A stretch of 64,000 nucleotides of DNA from Streptomyces sp. NBC_01262 (GCF_036226365.1 NZ_CP108462.1:2356001-2420000); one strand, 5' to 3'; numbered from the stretch's first letter, positions 27,134 to 35,529 are shown. Program-made: numbers and translations. Notes: a model not told the origin generated them from the letters alone.

Positions 27134-28122
27134 TCGGCGCGCCCGAGCACCTTCGCCTCGACCGCCGGGTCCAGTCCGACCGGCGGCCGGTCGGGCCGCC
27201 GGGGCGCCTGTCCGCCCAGCGTCCGCAGCCAGCGCCAGGTGTCGGCGACCGTCTCCTCGACCGGGCGGCAGCTCAGCCCGGCCGCGAGCGCCCTGGACAC
27301 ATCACCCTGGTGCACCGTGTCGTACAGCTCCCCCGGCGGGACCCACACCGGCAGGTCCGTCCAGGGCTCGATGCCCGCCGCGACGATCGCGTCCGGCGCG
27401 GTCCAGCGCAGCTCCGCGACACCGCCGGTGGCCTGTGCGCACGCGTCCAGCAGAGCGCCCATCGTGGTGTGCCCGGGCGGGCTCACCAGGTCGTACGGGC
27501 CGCTCAGCCCGCTCTCGGCGGCGTCGAGAATCCAGGTCGCCAGATCGCGTACGTCGATGTACTGCAGCGCGAGGTCACGCGGCCCCGGCGCGAGCACGGG
27601 ACCGCCGCGCGCCATCCGAGAGAGCCACCAGGGCAGCCGGCCGATGTTCTCGTACGGTCCGATGATCAGCCCCGCACGCACCAGCAACGCCCGCTCACCG
27701 AAGGCGTCCAGGGCGGCCAGTTCCCCGCCGCGCTTGAGGCGCGCGTAGTCCACCTCGCCACCGTCGTCGGCCGACCCGTCCACCACCGGGCCGTCCTCCG
27801 ACTGTCCGGCCGGTGTCGGAAAGGCGTAGACCGATCGGCTGGACACGTACACGTACCGTCCGGCCCGGCCGGCCAGCAGCCGGGCCGCGTCGCGCACGGC
27901 CGACGGGGCGCCGGACCAGGTGTCGACGACGACATCCCACTCCCCGGCGCCGAGCGCCGACAGGCCGTCCTCGGAGGCGCGGTCGCCGTGCAGGACGCTG
28001 ACGCCCTTCGGCGGATCGTGCCGCCCGCGGTGGAACACGGTCACCTGCCAGTCGCGCGCGAGCGCCTCCTCGGTGACGGCGCGCCCCACGAACTCCGTAC
28101 CGCCCAGCATCAAGAGCCTCAT
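27127..28122 (-). CDS. NAD-dependent epimerase/dehydratase-like protein
   Basis: A 331-residue extended SDR. It starts with MRLLMLGGTEFVGRAVTEEAL, the NAD-binding GxxxxG turn, and has VVDTWSG and YVYVSSRSVY for the central strands. The catalytic YxxxK appears modified: the segment EVDYARLKRGGE carries Y and K at YARLK, a four-residue spacing consistent with YxxxK. Later RAGLIIGPYENIGRLPWWL and LQYIDVRDLATWIL are the family's substrate-side motifs. Probably a nucleotide-sugar or reductase-type enzyme. The frame upstream of ATG 28122 is unlike the family and is rejected. Overlaps the VOC gene end by 7 bases. Confidence 0.88.
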   Translation of the reverse strand: MRLLMLGGTEFVGRAVTEEALARDWQVTVFHRGRHDPPKGVSVLHGDRASEDGLSALGAGEWDVVVDTWSGAPSAVRDAARLLAGRAGRYVYVSSRSVYAFPTPAGQSEDGPVVDGSADDGGEVDYARLKRGGELAALDAFGERALLVRAGLIIGPYENIGRLPWWLSRMARGGPVLAPGPRDLALQYIDVRDLATWILDAAESGLSGPYDLVSPPGHTTMGALLDACAQATGGVAELRWTAPDAIVAAGIEPWTDLPVWVPPGELYDTVHQGDVSRALAAGLSCRPVEETVADTWRWLRTLGGQAPRRPDRPPVGLDPAVEAKVLGRADQ

Positions 28123-28277
28123 GGCAGGGGATTGTGCCCGCCCACCGCACCGGCGGGAACCGGTGCACGCTCTCGGCGCAATCGCCGGGGCCCAACGGGA
28201 GGTTCGCACGGCATCATGGTCAATGGACGTGAAACCCTTGCCAGTTGCGGACATGATCTTGACGGAAGGGAAGTCTG

Positions 28278-28808
28278 GTGACCAGCCTCAACAAGGGGAC
28301 CCGGAAAGTCGAAGTGAAGCTCAAGTGGGATCCCAGCCCCTTGGGCGCACCCGCCAGTGATCTCGACATCATCGCGGCGACCTACCACGCGAACGACCCC
28401 CACGGCAGCCCCGCGTATCTCGTGCACTTCGGCAGCCGGTCCCCCGACGGCACCATCACCCTGAACCGGGACAGCGTGAACGGGAAGGGACTGGGCTGGG
28501 ACGAGGTCATGACCCTGGAGCTCGACCGACTGTCCCCCTCGTACGCCCGCGTCGTCGTCGGCGTGGCCATCCAACAGACGGGCGGACGGATGACATTCGA
28601 CGACATCGCGCACCCCGCCTCGTTGATCCAGACGGGGTACACGGAGCTGTCGAAGAGCGACTTCTCCGGCGTCGCCGGATCCACCGCCGCGACCATCGCC
28701 GAGTTCGCCCGGCACGGCTCGGAGGAATGGGAATTCCACCCGACCGTCCGCGGGTTCGACGCCGACGCGGAGGACTTCGCCCAACTGATGGGCAGCCGCC
28801 CGTCATGA
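28278..28808 (+). CDS. TerD-family protein
   Basis: A 176-residue protein spanning one TerD domain: VEVKLKWDPSPLGAPASDLDI, then acidic calcium-site patterns such as LDIIAATYHAND and DDIAHP, and SPDGTITLNRDSVNGKG. The family is linked to tellurite and stress resistance and binds calcium. It stands as a single gene; no TerC or TerZ partner is adjacent. GTG start with GGAAGGGAAG upstream. A strong terminator follows. Confidence 0.88.
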   Translation: MTSLNKGTRKVEVKLKWDPSPLGAPASDLDIIAATYHANDPHGSPAYLVHFGSRSPDGTITLNRDSVNGKGLGWDEVMTLELDRLSPSYARVVVGVAIQQTGGRMTFDDIAHPASLIQTGYTELSKSDFSGVAGSTAATIAEFARHGSEEWEFHPTVRGFDADAEDFAQLMGSRPS

Positions 28809-28812
28809 AGAA

Positions 28813-28843
28813 GGGGCGGTGAGGTCGGTGGCCTCACCGCCCC
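28813..28843 (+). terminator. terminator after the TerD gene
   Basis: Perfect 12-base stem GGGGCGGTGAGG (28813-28824) with CCTCACCGCCCC (28832-28843) and a 7-base loop, starting a few bases after the TerD stop. It also marks the left side of the accessory-looking region. Confidence 0.8.
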
Positions 28844-28985
28844 TCAGTTCACGGCTACTGGCGCAGAGCACTTGTTCCTCAGATGCCGTATTCCTGGGCG
28901 AGAAGGTTCGTTGGCCCCTTCTGCGTGGCCCTGAGCCGTGGGAATTCGCTGGTCGAAACCGGGGCCCGTACGGGATCCTGCACGC

Positions 28986-29555
28986 GTGATTGAGCGAGAA
29001 GCCGCAGTCCAGGCTGTAGAAGAACAGCTGGAGCGCGACTATCAGCGGTGGCGGACTACGGGTGCGGACGCGATGCGCATGGCTGTAGTCCATGTCGAGG
29101 AGCACGAGCTGGTGTGGATCGTCACCTGGGATTCCGAAGACTTCGTGCGCACTCGGAACTCGGAGTTCATGCTGGCTGGCAATGGGCCGTACCTGGTAGA
29201 CCGAGTCGACGGGGGACTGCACCAGGTCGGCGTCGTCTCCGCGGTAACCGGAGGGTGGGAGGCCGACTACCGATCCCGGATACGTGGGCTGCCGGTACGC
29301 ACCGCAGTAGACGATCTACACGATGCGCTACGCGGAGTCGCCGCTACGCGCGGACGCATGCACGCTGTGCGGACACTGCGCCAGAGGCTGCCCGTGTTCT
29401 CGCCTGAGGAGGCCATCGAGTACGTGAGCGCGTTGCTGGACGGTGATGCACCCGCGCGCCTCGTGGCCGTCGCCACCAAGGAACTAGTGGAGCCTCTCAA
29501 CCCGGTACTTGCGGTGGAGACCATTCTGAGCGGGGCAGCGATCCGTTCCGGTTAG
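28986..29555 (+). CDS. YrhB-like (Imm35-type) protein
   Basis: A 189-residue soluble protein. The N-terminal half, VEEQLERDYQRWRTTGADAM followed by MAVVHVEEHELVWIVTWDSEDFV and GNGPYLVDRVDGGLHQVG, has the arrangement of YrhB/immunity-protein-35 domains. The C-terminal half (LPVFSPEEAIEYVSALL onward) is helical and unassigned. Such domains occur in immunity or toxin-modifying settings, yet no toxin gene is adjacent. I start at GTG 28986 since the frame before it is poor; the ribosome site is weak. GC content looks lower than in the flanking core genes, in line with acquisition. Confidence 0.6.
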   Translation: MIEREAAVQAVEEQLERDYQRWRTTGADAMRMAVVHVEEHELVWIVTWDSEDFVRTRNSEFMLAGNGPYLVDRVDGGLHQVGVVSAVTGGWEADYRSRIRGLPVRTAVDDLHDALRGVAATRGRMHAVRTLRQRLPVFSPEEAIEYVSALLDGDAPARLVAVATKELVEPLNPVLAVETILSGAAIRSG

Positions 29556-29658
29556 AGACCCGACGGATGACTGGAAAGCCAGTCGGCATGCCGATCGCGC
29601 ATCCGGTCCCGTTCCTCGGACGTGGTGAGGAAGACGTCGGCGCCACCGTCGTCGATAT
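29554..29658 (-). pseudogene. possible C-terminal gene remnant
   Basis: A 34-codon minus-strand stretch bounded upstream by an in-frame TAA encodes LDIDDGGADVFLTTSEERDRM and ends SSHPSGL-stop. Its composition (Asp/Glu-rich, helical) resembles a real protein's tail, but no start and no upstream portion exist. Probably the end of a deleted gene. Apart from this, the 290 bases between 29556 and 29846 hold nothing I can identify. Confidence 0.3.
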
Positions 29659-29846
29659 CGAGTTACGTCGGTCTGATGCACAGGGTTTCGTCGGTGCACC
29701 TCTTCGGGGTCCGGCGTGAACGAGTCGATTGGCCCCACTCGGGTCGTCCTGGGCGCTGTGTGTCCTCGCGCTGTGCGTCCATCGGGTCAGCTCTGGGGTG
29801 GCTCGGACAGAGGGTCGTCGACTTCGGGTTGGCCAGGATGGCAGGC

Positions 29847-30824
29847 TCAGCGGTCGTGCCCGTTCCGGGGAATGAGGGCTGCAAGGCTCAGGCGGAGTTT
29901 GCTGGCCAGCGCGCGGGCGAACAGCTTGGGCAGAGCGCTCGTGCAGGGGCCGTTGAAGATGATGAAGTCGTCGAACTTGTGCACGCCGGGTCGGCCCGCG
30001 ACGGACGCCGCGGCGTCACGGACCACTGTCAGCTGGGTCACCGTCATCTGCAGTGGTGCTTCGTCTGGCTGGTAGGTGGCCCCGAACGGGAAGTCACGGC
30101 CGGGTCGCCGGGTCATCTCGATGTGGCAGCCCAGCACGTGGGTCACCGCTCGGGACTCGGCGAAGGCCACCAACGTATCGAGCGTGGCGGTGAACGCGGT
30201 GAAATCGGGGGCGTAGAGCCGACCGGGGTAGACCGTGTCGCCAGTGAGCAGGAGCCCGGTCCGCGGGTCGTAAACGGTGATCGCCGCTTCGTGGTGTCCG
30301 GGGGAACCGATCACCTCCAGGACACGTCCGCCCAGGTCGAACCGGACCGTCTCCTGCGCCCAGTCGCCGAAGCCGAAGAAGGATCGGACAGTGTCGGCGT
30401 CTCTGGTCACCACCCGGGTCGCCGGACGGTCGGTGAACTGCCCGTCCCCGGCGACATGGTCGCCGTGCCCGTGGGTGTGGGCGACGACCAGTTCGTAGCC
30501 TGAGCGTGGGTGCTGGACGAGCCATTGGGCCAGGAGCCCGTCGACGGTTTCCCGTAGTGGGAACAGCTCCGGATCCGCGGTCGCGCCGGTGTCGAGCAGC
30601 AGCGCCCGCTCGTTGCCGAACAAGAGGTAGAGGAACGGCGCCTCGAAACTCACGGTCTTGCTCTGACGCAGGATGAAGGTGTGCGGGTCGTAGGCGTGGA
30701 CCTGGATCTTCGGGTCGGTGTTGCGGCGTTTGGATGGCGAGCCGTGGATCCAGCGGACGTCCAGGGAGCCCGGCACCGGCGCGCCGCCCACGAAGTCGAT
30801 CAGACTGTCATGTATCGGTTCCAT
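29847..30824 (-). CDS. metallo-beta-lactamase-fold hydrolase
   Basis: A 325-residue MBL-fold protein. The metal motif is AHTHGHGDHVAG (HxHxDH), followed by the third-histidine segment GSPGHHEAAIT and LTGDTVYPGRLY with the bridging aspartate. The N-terminal 60 residues include DPKIQVHAYDPHTFILRQS, a stretch I know from predicted actinobacterial hydrolases. Substrate unknown. Its start overlaps the 3' end of the ArsR-type gene by 17 bases, so the regulator and enzyme are coupled. Confidence 0.87.
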   Translation of the reverse strand: MEPIHDSLIDFVGGAPVPGSLDVRWIHGSPSKRRNTDPKIQVHAYDPHTFILRQSKTVSFEAPFLYLLFGNERALLLDTGATADPELFPLRETVDGLLAQWLVQHPRSGYELVVAHTHGHGDHVAGDGQFTDRPATRVVTRDADTVRSFFGFGDWAQETVRFDLGGRVLEVIGSPGHHEAAITVYDPRTGLLLTGDTVYPGRLYAPDFTAFTATLDTLVAFAESRAVTHVLGCHIEMTRRPGRDFPFGATYQPDEAPLQMTVTQLTVVRDAAASVAGRPGVHKFDDFIIFNGPCTSALPKLFARALASKLRLSLAALIPRNGHDR

Positions 30825-31395
30825 TTTCGCTGTCCCCCAGGTCGAGGTCGGGTAGCGGGGATGCCGCCAGGAAGAACCGGACAAAGCGCTGCCCGGGCTG
30901 AAGTCGGGCGCCGTTGGCGTCGGCCTTGGCGAGGTAGGGCGCGAGAACCTGGCTCCACTGTTCTTTGATGTCGGCGAGATCGGTGGTGGTCAGCGGGACT
31001 GTCGCTGCTGAGTGAACGGCCGCGTGTCGCCATTCGACGGGTTCGCCGGGACCCTGCTGGAGGTAGTCGAGGATCCGTTCGGTCTCCCGCTTGGTGATGA
31101 TCTGGCCGAGTTGCTGGGCCGCGGTCGGGTCGAGGCCGTGTTCGGGGGCCAGGCGCAGGCGCCGGTCCGTCAGGCGCCACAGTCGCTCGCGCCGGTCGCG
31201 GCCGAGGCCGGCGTCTTCGACGAATCCGTATTTGGCGAGCTGGCGTAGGTGGAACGAGCAACTTGCCTGCGAGACGCCGAGGACCCGCCCGCACCGGGCG
31301 GCTGTCGCTGGGCTGACGGCGCCCAGTAGTTCGATGAGGTCGAGCCGTAGCGGATGAGCCAGAGCCCTGATGGCCTTCGGGTCGCTGATCTCCAT
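30808..31395 (-). CDS. ArsR-type winged-helix regulator
   Basis: A 195-residue regulator. The winged helix-turn-helix fills the first 85 residues: DPKAIRALAHPLRLDLIELLGAV, then RCGRVLGVSQASCSFHLRQLAKYGFVED, as in the ArsR/HTH_20 group. The remaining 110 residues are helical and may be a ligand domain. No metal-binding Cys pair as in ArsR itself. Start chosen at ATG 31395, seven bases after a good -10 box, implying a leaderless mRNA; the longer frame contains the promoter. The enzyme gene downstream is overlapped and probably its target. Confidence 0.85.
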   Translation of the reverse strand: MEISDPKAIRALAHPLRLDLIELLGAVSPATAARCGRVLGVSQASCSFHLRQLAKYGFVEDAGLGRDRRERLWRLTDRRLRLAPEHGLDPTAAQQLGQIITKRETERILDYLQQGPGEPVEWRHAAVHSAATVPLTTTDLADIKEQWSQVLAPYLAKADANGARLQPGQRFVRFFLAASPLPDLDLGDSENGTDT

Positions 31396-31402
31396 GTCCC
31401 AA

Positions 31403-31430
31403 AGAATACTTTGACACAGGGAGACGTCAA
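31403..31430 (-). promoter_or_regulatory. probable leaderless promoter of the ArsR/MBL operon
   Basis: On the minus strand TTGACG (31425-31430) and TATTCT (31403-31408) stand 16 bases apart, and the ATG begins 7 bases after the -10. A short inverted repeat CAAAG/CTTTG overlaps the -10, and CCAAAG...CTTTGG brackets the whole promoter, so self-repression is plausible. Confidence 0.65.
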
Positions 31431-31524
31431 CGACTTCTTTGGCATCTCCCAGCAGTACCTGCGCCATCCCACGGACCCCTGACTATCCGGCAGCACGCCG
31501 GCGCTCCCACCGCAAGGCCCCCAG

Positions 31525-31603
31525 TGGAGTCAAAACTCACCGACATCAACTCTCCGCCGACAGCACTGGAGTCACAACCCACCAACACCTGGCCTCAACT
31601 CTC
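31525..31603. repeat. pair of imperfect direct repeats
   Basis: Copy A 31525-31554 and copy B 31567-31603 both begin TGGAGTCA and end TCAACTCTC, with ACYCACC between and an insertion in copy B. On the minus strand they give two GAGAGTTGA and two GACTCCA words. Nature unknown: operators, a decayed repeat or an element end. Confidence 0.55.
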
Positions 31604-31722
31604 ACCTACAAAGCCAATGGGGAAGAGGGTCGGCCAGTGGCACTATGAAGAGGGCTGCGTGACCGAGGCCTGGCGGGCAGTCGGATAGTTCCTCTTGGCT
31701 GATCCTTCGGGGGGGTCGTTGA

Positions 31723-33990
31723 TCAGCTTTCTGTGTCCCGTTTGCGGAGAGCGACGTAGTCGGTCCAGTCGCGCTTGGCGAAGTTCGTCCAGCGAACGGC
31801 GTTGTCGACACTGGTGCCGGTGAGGTCCGCGAGGACGGATGCTGGCAGGCTCGCGGCGAGAGCCAGGCGTGCGGCGTTGCGGCCGGCGAGCCCGTTGAGT
31901 CCGTATTCGCGGAATTTCAGGCTGAGGTATTCCACGCGCAGGGGGCGGGCTGGGCTTTGCCCGGGCATGAGCCAGGGCCGTGTGTCCGCAAGTTGGTTCA
32001 GCCGCCAGCGAGTCGCGGACTGATCGCGCAGGCACCGGACGAGGTGCGCCAGCTTCGGCGGCAGGTGTAGTCGTCGGCCGCTGAGATCAATCTGAAGCGA
32101 CACTCCATCGTCGACGATGTCGTCCTTGGTGAGCTGGAGAACCCTTGAGCCCTGGAGTCCGAACAGCAGCATGAGTGCGCCGGTCACCCGCACCCAGAGG
32201 GGAAGCTCGTCGTCATCGATGCATCGGTGCAGCTGTTCAACTCGCTCGTCGTCTTCGATGAAGGTGACGGGATGGGCCCTGCCAGGCAGTGGGACCTTGA
32301 GGTCGCCGATGAGGTCGTGTTTGCGGGCCCAGACGATGAAGGACCGGACGTTCTGTCGGGTAGTAGTTCCCTCATCCAGCCATCGGTCGAGGTCAGGCTG
32401 CATGAACTCGGCCAGGGCTATGCCTTGTTGGTCGAGCCAGGCCAACAGTTCCAGCGTGCGCCGAAGGCGTGAGCGGAGGATGCTCTCCGTGCCGCCGTGG
32501 ACCCGTTTCCCTCCGCGCCGATGGTGAGCCTGGCGAAGTCGACGCAGCAGAAACCAATGGGCGAACGGAGCCGCGACCTTCCGGTGATGGTCAGGAGCTG
32601 CCGCCAGCAGTTGTTCGACCCAGACCGGCTGGCGCTCCAGGTATTCATCACGGAGCGGTAGAACGCCAGCAGTGACCAAGAGCTCGCGGGCGTAGTGCGT
32701 CGCATGTGTGACGGGGAATGCGTCCAGTCGCTCATGGGTGATGGGCTCGCCGGTGGCGGCCAACTCCACCAGCAGTCGAGGAGCTTTACTACGGTCGAGC
32801 CAGCTGAACAGGCTGCGCGGCCTGTCGGCCGCGCAGAGTGCCTGCCGTACCACCTCGAGGTCAGGGTGGATTGTGCCGTCGTTGGCACTGAGGAGGTCGG
32901 TGAGGCGTTCGGCCAGGATGCAACGGGAACAGCAGCCCGCCTGGTAGAGATCTCCGCTGTGACCGCACCGCCGGCATGTGTAGGTCAGATCGACTCCTGC
33001 GCAGGGACCACAGAGCGCCTCGTCCGCAGTGTTGAGTCCGACCAGAGGGCGCCGTTCGCCGCAAGCGGTGCAGGGGGCTGGGTGCGAACGGACGTATTCA
33101 TAACATGTCTGACAGACCGGTCCCATGGGCCATTCCGCCTGGACCGGGCGTGACCTGGAACAACGGGAGCATGGCCGGCGGAGTCTAGGTCGGCATCCCT
33201 GGCAGATCGGCCTTCCAGATGCGATCCGGTGACAGGGACGGTGGCGACCGCAGGTCGCGCAGTCCGCGGTCTGAGGCTGGTAGCAGTGCGCGCAAAGATC
33301 GGGTTGCTCGCCCCTCGCCCGCTGCATGATGCGACCGGTACGGCCGCAATTTCCGCAGACTCTCTCAGGCTGCTGGTAGCACTGGCGACAGACCGGGCCA
33401 GCATCAGTGAATGCCTGGGCAGGGGCCTGCTTTCCGCAGCTGCTGCAGAGCCGATCCGGTCGAGTAGTACACCCCTGGCAGCGAACGGTTCCATCTGCCA
33501 GGCGTGCTGCGGGGCGCCGTACTCGACCGCAACCGCCACATTCCGCAGCCGCTTCCTTGCCGTAACAGGAGCCGCAGACGGCGCCTTCAGGACGTCGGAC
33601 GTTGATCCGCATCAGTCGCTGGCAGCGGATGCAGACCTCCCGTCGCTGCCTCCCTGAACAGTTGGAACAAGCACGGCCCGCCGGGATCCGGTGATCCAAA
33701 TGGATCGTGAGCTTGCCGCAGCCGGCGCAGGCCGGCCGTGCGACATCGGCATATCCCTTGTCGATCAGTGCGTGAGCGAGCCGCACCAAGGCGAGCGGGA
33801 AGTCGGCTCCCGGCAGCTGTAGGGCGTCGGGATGTTGCCGGAAGTGCTCTTCGAGCAGGATCCAGGAACGGCCGCGAATCCGCGCTGCATCGGCGGCCTG
33901 GATCGCGTTCTCTGCCGTCAGCTCGCCGACCATCCGTGTCAGGTGTGCGAGGACGATGACGCGTGCTGTCTCCGCCTTCGCCTCTTTCAT
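31723..33990 (-). CDS. zinc-ribbon tyrosine-recombinase-like protein (trio component 3)
   Basis: A 755-residue protein. Residues 1-85 are helical. Residues 88-357 hold eighteen CxxC pairs, which I pair as nine consecutive zinc ribbons about 30 residues apart. After a helical segment (about 480-560), residues about 595-745 follow the outline of a tyrosine-recombinase core (ALMLLFGLQGSRVLQLTKDDI; GLAGRNAARLALAASLPASVLADLTGTS). Yet the first Arg position reads Q613, the HxxR motif is not formed, LLGH reads LTGT, and no Tyr stands in the nucleophile position (Y745 is displaced). It may bind DNA as a non-cutting partner. Its ATG overlaps the stop of the upstream regulator (ATGA). Confidence 0.8.
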   Translation of the reverse strand: MKEAKAETARVIVLAHLTRMVGELTAENAIQAADAARIRGRSWILLEEHFRQHPDALQLPGADFPLALVRLAHALIDKGYADVARPACAGCGKLTIHLDHRIPAGRACSNCSGRQRREVCIRCQRLMRINVRRPEGAVCGSCYGKEAAAECGGCGRVRRPAARLADGTVRCQGCTTRPDRLCSSCGKQAPAQAFTDAGPVCRQCYQQPERVCGNCGRTGRIMQRARGEQPDLCAHCYQPQTADCATCGRHRPCHRIASGRPICQGCRPRLRRPCSRCSRSRPVQAEWPMGPVCQTCYEYVRSHPAPCTACGERRPLVGLNTADEALCGPCAGVDLTYTCRRCGHSGDLYQAGCCSRCILAERLTDLLSANDGTIHPDLEVVRQALCAADRPRSLFSWLDRSKAPRLLVELAATGEPITHERLDAFPVTHATHYARELLVTAGVLPLRDEYLERQPVWVEQLLAAAPDHHRKVAAPFAHWFLLRRLRQAHHRRGGKRVHGGTESILRSRLRRTLELLAWLDQQGIALAEFMQPDLDRWLDEGTTTRQNVRSFIVWARKHDLIGDLKVPLPGRAHPVTFIEDDERVEQLHRCIDDDELPLWVRVTGALMLLFGLQGSRVLQLTKDDIVDDGVSLQIDLSGRRLHLPPKLAHLVRCLRDQSATRWRLNQLADTRPWLMPGQSPARPLRVEYLSLKFREYGLNGLAGRNAARLALAASLPASVLADLTGTSVDNAVRWTNFAKRDWTDYVALRKRDTES

Positions 33991-34316
33991 GCCAGATCTG
34001 GGCGGCGGATCGTGCTGCGTCGGACGCGTGGAACAACTGGGGAATCGCCGCCACTTGCTTTGCGGACCTCCGCGTTGACGACCTGGATGTCGATCAAGTC
34101 GTTGGGACTGCAGTCGAGAATGTCGCAGAGCGCTGCGAGGGTGTCCATCGACAGCCTCTGCGGCGTCTGAGTCACCAGGCGAAAGACCTGCTCCCGCGAC
34201 AGGTGAATGCCGCGTTCGCCCAGCAAGGGCACCAGGTCCGAGGTCTGGAACATGCTCTTCTCGGCCATTCGCATCCGCAGCTGCCAGGTGATCCCCATCT
34301 TCCGGATCACGATCAT
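33987..34316 (-). CDS. small Cro/C1-type DNA-binding regulator (trio component 2)
   Basis: About 109 residues. The helix-turn-helix lies in FQTSDLVPLLGERGIHLSRE followed by QVFRLVTQTPQRLSMDTLAALCDILDCSPNDLIDI, typical of Xre/YozG-like regulators. The C-terminal 30 residues are Arg/Ser-rich. Start taken at ATG 34316, which overlaps the integrase TGA by ATGA and follows GGGAGGG; ATG 34325 is an alternative. Its stop overlaps the next ATG. It may set expression of the trio or direct the recombination, by position like TnpC of Tn554, though no sequence link is claimed. Confidence 0.82.
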   Translation of the reverse strand: MIVIRKMGITWQLRMRMAEKSMFQTSDLVPLLGERGIHLSREQVFRLVTQTPQRLSMDTLAALCDILDCSPNDLIDIQVVNAEVRKASGGDSPVVPRVRRSTIRRPDLA

Positions 34317-35431
34317 CCCTCCCATAGGTCTGCGTGACGCTCCTTCAGCACGCGCTGCAGAAGCCGGTTGCGGTAGTCGTCGGAGACACCGGTGTAGATC
34401 GCCGTGGTGCTTGCGTAGGCGTGACCGACCTGGTCCTGGACGAAGCGTTCGGGGTAGTCGAACTCGATCAAGTGCGTCACGTAGCTGTGCCGCAGTGAGT
34501 GCAAGTCGAGTTCGTCAGGCAGGTCCGCGGCTCGGCGAGCGGTGTCGAAGGCCTCGTCGACGCGCCGGGGAGATATCCGTCCCCGCCGCTCGGTGACCCA
34601 GAGCGCGGGGTGCTTGGCCGGCTCGAAAGCCGGACGGACCTCGTCGAGGTACTGGTTCAGCACGTCCACAACCCAGTCCATCTCCGGGACGGTGAGCACG
34701 CTGCGGCGCTTGGCTGGCCCGCCCTTGGATGCCTTGCCGTGTCGAACGAACAAGGCCCCAAAGCGACCGTAGTCTGGTGTCTTCGGGTTTCTGCGCAGAT
34801 CAGCAAGGTCCAGGCCGCAAGCCTCTCGGCGGCGCAGACCAAAGGCGTACACAGTCTTGAGGAGCATCGCGTCGCGCAGCGCGGCCAGCGAACCCTTGCG
34901 TCCCCGGCTGCGGATCTCCTCCACCCGGGCATCTGCAGCGTCGAACAGCGCCTGCACTTCGTCGTATGTCAGCGGTCGACGACCGGATCGGCCCTCGTAC
35001 TCGCTGGTGTGCACGACGGTGTTCCACTCGTGCAAGATCTGCACAGGTACCTGCCCGAAGCGGTCTGTGCAGGTGTGCGGCCAGCCATAGCGCGCATCAG
35101 TGGTGTACTCGCAGAAGAGGCGCAGGGCGTTCTGATAGTTCCGCGCCGTCGATACTGCGAGTCGCGGGTTCCGGGTCCTGAGGTGATCGAAAAATGCCTC
35201 CACCTCCGCCGGCGCCCACTGCCACGGGTACTGGTTGGAGAACTCAGCGAAGCGCCGAACCAGCGACACCCGCGGCTTGATCGTCGCCTTCTCATCTAGG
35301 AAACGGGTGCGCTGCTGACGAGCCCACCCCTCCAACATGGCCTCAAAGACGGCCGGTTCAGGATCGAGATGAACGACCCCGTCAGCGAGAACCAGATGCG
35401 CGGCACCCGGCAAATCCACCGCTCGACTCAT
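34313..35431 (-). CDS. tyrosine-type site-specific integrase (trio component 1)
   Basis: A 372-residue tyrosine recombinase with every catalytic element: R200 (GLRRREACGL), a lysine in the beta hairpin (HGKASKGG, about 236), H311 and R314 (LHSLRHSYVTHL), H337 (QVGHAYASTT) and nucleophile Y346 (AIYTGVS). The N-terminal SAM-like core-binding domain spans about 30-125. It cuts and joins DNA at specific sites by a 3'-phosphotyrosine intermediate. Its ATG lies inside a nested inverted repeat, so it may be self-controlled or start next to its own site. The downstream regulator overlaps it. Confidence 0.92.
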   Translation of the reverse strand: MSRAVDLPGAAHLVLADGVVHLDPEPAVFEAMLEGWARQQRTRFLDEKATIKPRVSLVRRFAEFSNQYPWQWAPAEVEAFFDHLRTRNPRLAVSTARNYQNALRLFCEYTTDARYGWPHTCTDRFGQVPVQILHEWNTVVHTSEYEGRSGRRPLTYDEVQALFDAADARVEEIRSRGRKGSLAALRDAMLLKTVYAFGLRRREACGLDLADLRRNPKTPDYGRFGALFVRHGKASKGGPAKRRSVLTVPEMDWVVDVLNQYLDEVRPAFEPAKHPALWVTERRGRISPRRVDEAFDTARRAADLPDELDLHSLRHSYVTHLIEFDYPERFVQDQVGHAYASTTAIYTGVSDDYRNRLLQRVLKERHADLWEG

Positions 35432-35458
35432 GTTGCATTCAACGCAACATCGTTGAAT
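35430..35458. repeat. nested inverted repeats at the integrase start
   Basis: ATGTTGC (35430-35436) pairs with GCAACAT (35444-35450). Overlapping it, ATTCAACG (35437-35444) pairs with CGTTGAAT (35451-35458) around a 6-base centre CAACAT. The second has the geometry of a tyrosine-recombinase core site (inverted arms round a 6-8 base crossover), and it covers the integrase ATG, so it may be an attachment site, an operator or both. Confidence 0.55.
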
Positions 35459-35493
35459 TGGTTACGCAGGTGCGTGTGAACAGCAGAAACGGG

Positions 35494-35527
35494 CTGGCCG
35501 CCCCGGGTGTAGGCCCGGGGCGGCCAG
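35494..35527 (-). terminator. terminator after the small basic-protein gene
   Basis: A perfect 14-base stem CTGGCCGCCCCGGG (35494-35507) with CCCGGGGCGGCCAG (35514-35527) and a 6-base loop lies a few bases past the TGA of the small gene, and before the integrase gene, so the two are separate transcripts. Confidence 0.78.
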
Positions 35528-35529
35528 CT

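Larger units (their letters stand above)
31396..31722. other. intergenic region between the ArsR gene and the zinc-ribbon gene
   Basis: About 330 bases without a convincing gene. Its right part belongs to the ArsR promoter. Two imperfect direct repeats occupy 31525-31603. A 7-base inverted repeat GCTGATC/GATCAGC (31698-31704, 31721-31727) with a G-run in its loop brackets the stop of the zinc-ribbon gene and may terminate it. Confidence 0.5.
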
